From: Kitasatospora humi
Lineage (GTDB): Bacteria; Actinomycetota; Actinomycetes; Streptomycetales; Streptomycetaceae
NCBI RefSeq assembly: GCF_020907985.1
Contig: NZ_JAJJPA010000025.1
Span: forward strand, 28,697-92,696
Reading direction: 5' to 3'
DNA length: 64,000 nucleotides
Under the pieces are notes generated by a model, which had not been told where the DNA came from, searched no databases, and saw only the letters and a list, made by a program, of their open reading frames with translations. The position numbers were made by a program, and so were the translations under genes. Below are positions 61,185 through 64,000 of this stretch, piece by piece. Position 1 is the stretch's first letter, and every line of letters begins with the position of its first letter.

Positions 61185-63353
61185 CTAGGCCACGCGGAGG
61201 TGCCGCCGCAGGAACTCCAACTGGTGTTCCAGCAGCTCGGCGCTGGTCACCGCATGGGTGGCGCCGCTCAGCGGCAGCACCTCGTGCGGGTGGCCGGCCG
61301 CGAGCAGGGCGGCCGACAGCCGCAGGGTGTTGGCGACCAGCACGTTGTCGTCGACCATCCCGTGCACCAGCAGCAGCGGGCGGCGCAGCTTCGGCGCGTC
61401 CCCCAGCAGCGAGCTGCGGTCGTACCACTCCGGGTGCTCGTCCGGGTGGCCGAGGAAGCGCTCCCGCCAGTGGGTGTCGTACAGCCGCTGGTCGTGGTTC
61501 CCGGCGCCGGCCACCGCCGCGTGGAAGACGTCCGGGCGGCGCAGCACGGCGGCGGCCGCCAGGGTGCCGCCGAAGGACCAGCCGCGGATGCCGACCCGAT
61601 CGAGGTCCAGCAGCCCGGGGCGGCGTTCGGCGGTGGCGTGCAGTGCGGCCACCTGGTCGTCCAGCGCCGGGCCGACGCTGTCCCCGTACACCTCGCGCTC
61701 CCAGGCGGGCCCGCGACCCGGCACACCGACGCCGTCGGCCGCCAGCACCGCGAAGCCCCGCTCGGCGAACCACTGGGAGAGCAGCGCCCACCAGGCGCCG
61801 TCGTCCACCACCTTCTGCAGCGCGGGGCCCGCGTAGGGGTCGAGCAGCACCGGCAGCGGGCCGTCGCCCTCCCGGTACCAGGACGGCAGGAAGAGCTGGG
61901 TGCGCAGGCCGCGCGGGCCGACCGCGGCCGACTCGACGCGCAGCGCCAGCACCGGCGTCTCGGCGAGCGAGGTGATCTCGACCGCGGGCCGCCCGTGGCG
62001 CAGCACCCGGGTGCGGCTGCCGGGCCGGGCCAGCGAGCGGGCGGTGTGCACCAGGGTGTCCCCGCCCCGCACGCCGCCGTGCCGCCCGGGCTCATCGGTC
62101 AGCCGCCGGGCCCCCGACGCCGGCTCCCAGCTCCACAGGTCGACCCGGGTGGGCTCCTCGGAGGCGGCGAACAGCACCCGGTCGCCGTCGACCGACAGCA
62201 CCTCGCGCAGCACGAGTCCGGGTCCGGTGACCGGGGCGCCGTCGACGGTGAGGTGCCGGGTGTCGCCCCGGTCGCTGAACCCGAGCAGCGCGCCGCTCGC
62301 GGTCCGCGCGGGCAGGCCCTGGACCAACTGCACCCAGCAGTCGTCGCGCTGCTCCTGCAGCGTGGTGGTGGCGCCGTCGGCCGGGTCGACGGCCAGCAGC
62401 CGAACGGTCCGCTGGTCGCGGGTCTGCACCGCGGCGAACGGGCCGTGCGCGTCCCAGCCGGCGGCCGTCACGTACTCGAACGCGGCGCGGTCCCAGCGCA
62501 CTTCGGTGCGGCGGCCGGCCAGGTCGGCGAGCCAGAGGGTGACCTCGGCGTTGGCGGTGCCGGCCGCCGGGTAGCGGACGGCGCGCGGCGCCAGCTCGGG
62601 GCGGGCCGGGTCGGCCAGGTACCAGAGCGCCACCATCGACTCGTCGACCCGGGCGACCAGCAGCCGCTCGCCGTCCGGTGCCCACCAGTAGCCGCGGTGC
62701 CGGCCCATCGACTCGGCGGCCACGTGCTCCGGGCGCCCGTAGGAGACCGCGGGCCCGTCCGGCACGGCCACCGCGCGGTCGCCGGTGCCGTCGGACCCGA
62801 TCACCCGCAGGGCGTCGCCGCTCAGGTAGGCGATCCGGCGACCGGTGGGGTCCGGGCACGGGTCGACTACCGGGGCCTCGGCGGGCAGTCGGCGGGCCGC
62901 ACCGGTGGCGGTGTCCACCGTCCACAGTTCGCCGGAGAGTGTGAAGACGGCCAGCGCGGCGGCCCGGTCGGTGGCGTAGTCGGTGATCCCCTGGCCGAGC
63001 TGCCCGGTGCGCTCCCGACGGGTCCGCTCGGCCTGGGAGAGTTGTTCGCAGCCGCCGCCGAGCAGTTCCGCCGGGTCGACCAGCAGCCGCTCGCCGACGC
63101 CGCGGCCGTCGGCCGGCAGTCGCTCGGCGCCGTCGCGGCCGTCGACCGGCAGCCGCTCGGCGCCGCCGCTGCCGTCGGCCGGCTCCAGGTCGAGCGCCCA
63201 GAGGCAGTTGACCGGGTCGGCACCGCCCCGGCTGCGCAGGAAGAGCACGGTGGTGCCGTCCGGGGCGACGGTCAATCGGCTCGGGGCGCCGAGCGTGAAC
63301 CGCTTGGTGCGGGTGAGCTGTTCGGGCAGCGTGGTGCTGGTGGTAGTCGGCAT
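61185..63353 (-). CDS. S9 family prolyl oligopeptidase/dipeptidyl peptidase IV-like enzyme
   Basis: 722 aa from the ATG at 63353. N-terminal beta-propeller region to about residue 470, then an alpha/beta hydrolase domain with Ser593 in RGWSFGGTLAAAA, Asp668 in HGMVDDNV and His700 in GATHAVTS. A short 10-aa repeat (GAERLPVDGRD type) occurs near residues 45-65. No signal peptide, so it is probably cytosolic. Cleaves short peptides, often after Pro or Ala. Confidence 0.95.
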   Translation of the reverse strand: MPTTTSTTLPEQLTRTKRFTLGAPSRLTVAPDGTTVLFLRSRGGADPVNCLWALDLEPADGSGGAERLPVDGRDGAERLPADGRGVGERLLVDPAELLGGGCEQLSQAERTRRERTGQLGQGITDYATDRAAALAVFTLSGELWTVDTATGAARRLPAEAPVVDPCPDPTGRRIAYLSGDALRVIGSDGTGDRAVAVPDGPAVSYGRPEHVAAESMGRHRGYWWAPDGERLLVARVDESMVALWYLADPARPELAPRAVRYPAAGTANAEVTLWLADLAGRRTEVRWDRAAFEYVTAAGWDAHGPFAAVQTRDQRTVRLLAVDPADGATTTLQEQRDDCWVQLVQGLPARTASGALLGFSDRGDTRHLTVDGAPVTGPGLVLREVLSVDGDRVLFAASEEPTRVDLWSWEPASGARRLTDEPGRHGGVRGGDTLVHTARSLARPGSRTRVLRHGRPAVEITSLAETPVLALRVESAAVGPRGLRTQLFLPSWYREGDGPLPVLLDPYAGPALQKVVDDGAWWALLSQWFAERGFAVLAADGVGVPGRGPAWEREVYGDSVGPALDDQVAALHATAERRPGLLDLDRVGIRGWSFGGTLAAAAVLRRPDVFHAAVAGAGNHDQRLYDTHWRERFLGHPDEHPEWYDRSSLLGDAPKLRRPLLLVHGMVDDNVLVANTLRLSAALLAAGHPHEVLPLSGATHAVTSAELLEHQLEFLRRHLRVA

Positions 63354-63639
63354 TCCGACACTCTGCCAGTCGTCCGGGAAGGCTCGGTAGCCGGTTTTCG
63401 CGCTGGCACTGCGGGCCGGGAAGGCACCCCGATCTGACACCCTGTGCCGCGGTAGTGGTCAAGTGGCCAACAAGTGACGGGCATTCAGCCGAAATCAACT
63501 GAAATTCCGACCGTCCGGGGTGCGGTGGGGCCCCGGCAGGGCCAGTCTGGATCCATGGACGGAGTCGAGCGGCCACACAGGGTGACCAGGGGCTTGGGTC
63601 CGTCCAAGATCCTGGAGTTCTCACCCTGGAGAGGACCCG

Positions 63640-64000
63640 ATGACCTCGGACCTGACATCGCACCAGCTGACCGCCGGCCGGCCGCCGATCGCCATCGACT
63701 ACCACCCGATCGACGGCCCCGCCCAGCAGCTGCTGGTGAGTGGCGAGCAACTGCACGCCAACGCCTGCCTCTACTGCGGCACCGACCAGCAGCAGTTGCA
63801 CACCGCAGGCCATGCCTACACGCACAGCGGTGGGCTCGCCTGGGTCGTGGTGGCCTGCGCCGCCCACCTCGCCCTCGGCCGGGCCGAGGTGGCGCAGTCG
63901 GCAGCCGAGGCGGCCGAGGCCGCCAGGGGCGCCCGCCCGGCAGGTGTCGATGAGGCCGTGCGTCCGACGGTCACCGCCGAGCCCCCGGGCGGGGTGGCGG
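63640..64000 (+). CDS. Hypothetical protein, 5' part (cut by window end)
   Basis: From the ATG at 63640 (GGAGAGG upstream) the frame is open to the window edge. It reads MTSDLTSHQLTAGRPPIAID, then LHANACLYCGTDQQQLHTAG with a CxxC and a later C and H (VACAAHLALG), so a small zinc-binding fold is possible. Ala-rich afterwards. Divergent from the S9 gene across 286 bp with no other gene. Confidence 0.6.
   Translation, partial: MTSDLTSHQLTAGRPPIAIDYHPIDGPAQQLLVSGEQLHANACLYCGTDQQQLHTAGHAYTHSGGLAWVVVACAAHLALGRAEVAQSAAEAAEAARGARPAGVDEAVRPTVTAEPPGGVA

Noticed and set aside
61200..63437. Long plus-strand frame opposite the S9 peptidase
   Set aside because: Antisense shadow; the catalytic triad is on the minus strand.

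Overview
The window is very GC-rich actinobacterial DNA, most likely from a Streptomyces or Kitasatospora relative. The evidence is strong third-position GC bias, a conservon (sensor kinase, roadblock, DUF742, GTPase), a WhiJ/DUF397/ATPase developmental regulator set, rare TTA (bldA-type) leucine codons in a few accessory genes, frequent GTG and TTG starts, and mycothiol-type enzymes. It reads as chromosomal accessory or arm-like DNA with a few core genes. I see no complete tRNA, rRNA, insertion sequence, prophage or CRISPR array.

Layout. 0-10 kb: end of an ATPase gene, a small orphan gene, a helix-turn-helix protein, a carboxyltransferase with an unusual repeat-filled linker, then a two-gene operon of a methionyl-tRNA synthetase paralogue and a Pat/MddA-type acetyltransferase behind what looks like a leader-peptide attenuator. 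A divergent regulator/MFS pair and a PPOX/VOC/CGNR locus follow. 10-19 kb: mostly minus-strand enzymes (nucleotidyltransferase, cupin, M48 protease, PP2C phosphatase, gamma-glutamylcyclotransferase), then an EamA exporter and a secreted PNGase A-like protein. 19-24 kb: conservon plus a styrene/indole monooxygenase-like flavoprotein. 24-30 kb: MFS, GntR, a CxxC-less carboxymuconolactone decarboxylase-like protein behind an ECF41-type promoter, quinone oxidoreductase/ArsR, an acetyltransferase and a DinB-type protein. 30-33 kb: MarR plus a two-part ABC exporter. 33-38 kb: a tightly overlapping MoxR/DUF58/DUF4129 operon and a divergent signal peptidase I. 38-43 kb: sdhCAB and a divergent LysR regulator. 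43-46 kb: VOC, hydrolase/AraC pair and a Vat-like acetyltransferase. 46-48.5 kb: DUF397, WhiJ-like and ATPase genes. 48.5-55 kb: cation efflux, hydrolase, a frameshifted methyltransferase, two acetyltransferases and an S53 peptidase. 55-64 kb: an Ala/Glu-rich protein built from helicase-associated domains, a class A penicillin-binding protein, DedA, small orphans, an S9 peptidase and the start of one more gene.

The most unusual signals are: (1) a family of nine AT-rich palindromes (core AATAATG-nn-CATTATT) in two places, inside the carboxyltransferase reading frame and in the 0.5-kb gap before marR; (2) a three-way RNA pairing scheme at 6.12-6.22 kb that fits methionine-dependent ribosome-mediated attenuation; (3) an ECF41-type promoter in front of a protein that lacks the family cysteines; (4) short tandem repeats placed at gene ends: in-frame repeats at the N-termini of four genes between 30.8 and 36.2 kb, and repeats of length 3n+1 across the stop codons of three others. 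All calls rest on reading the sequence and on family knowledge; no database search was possible.
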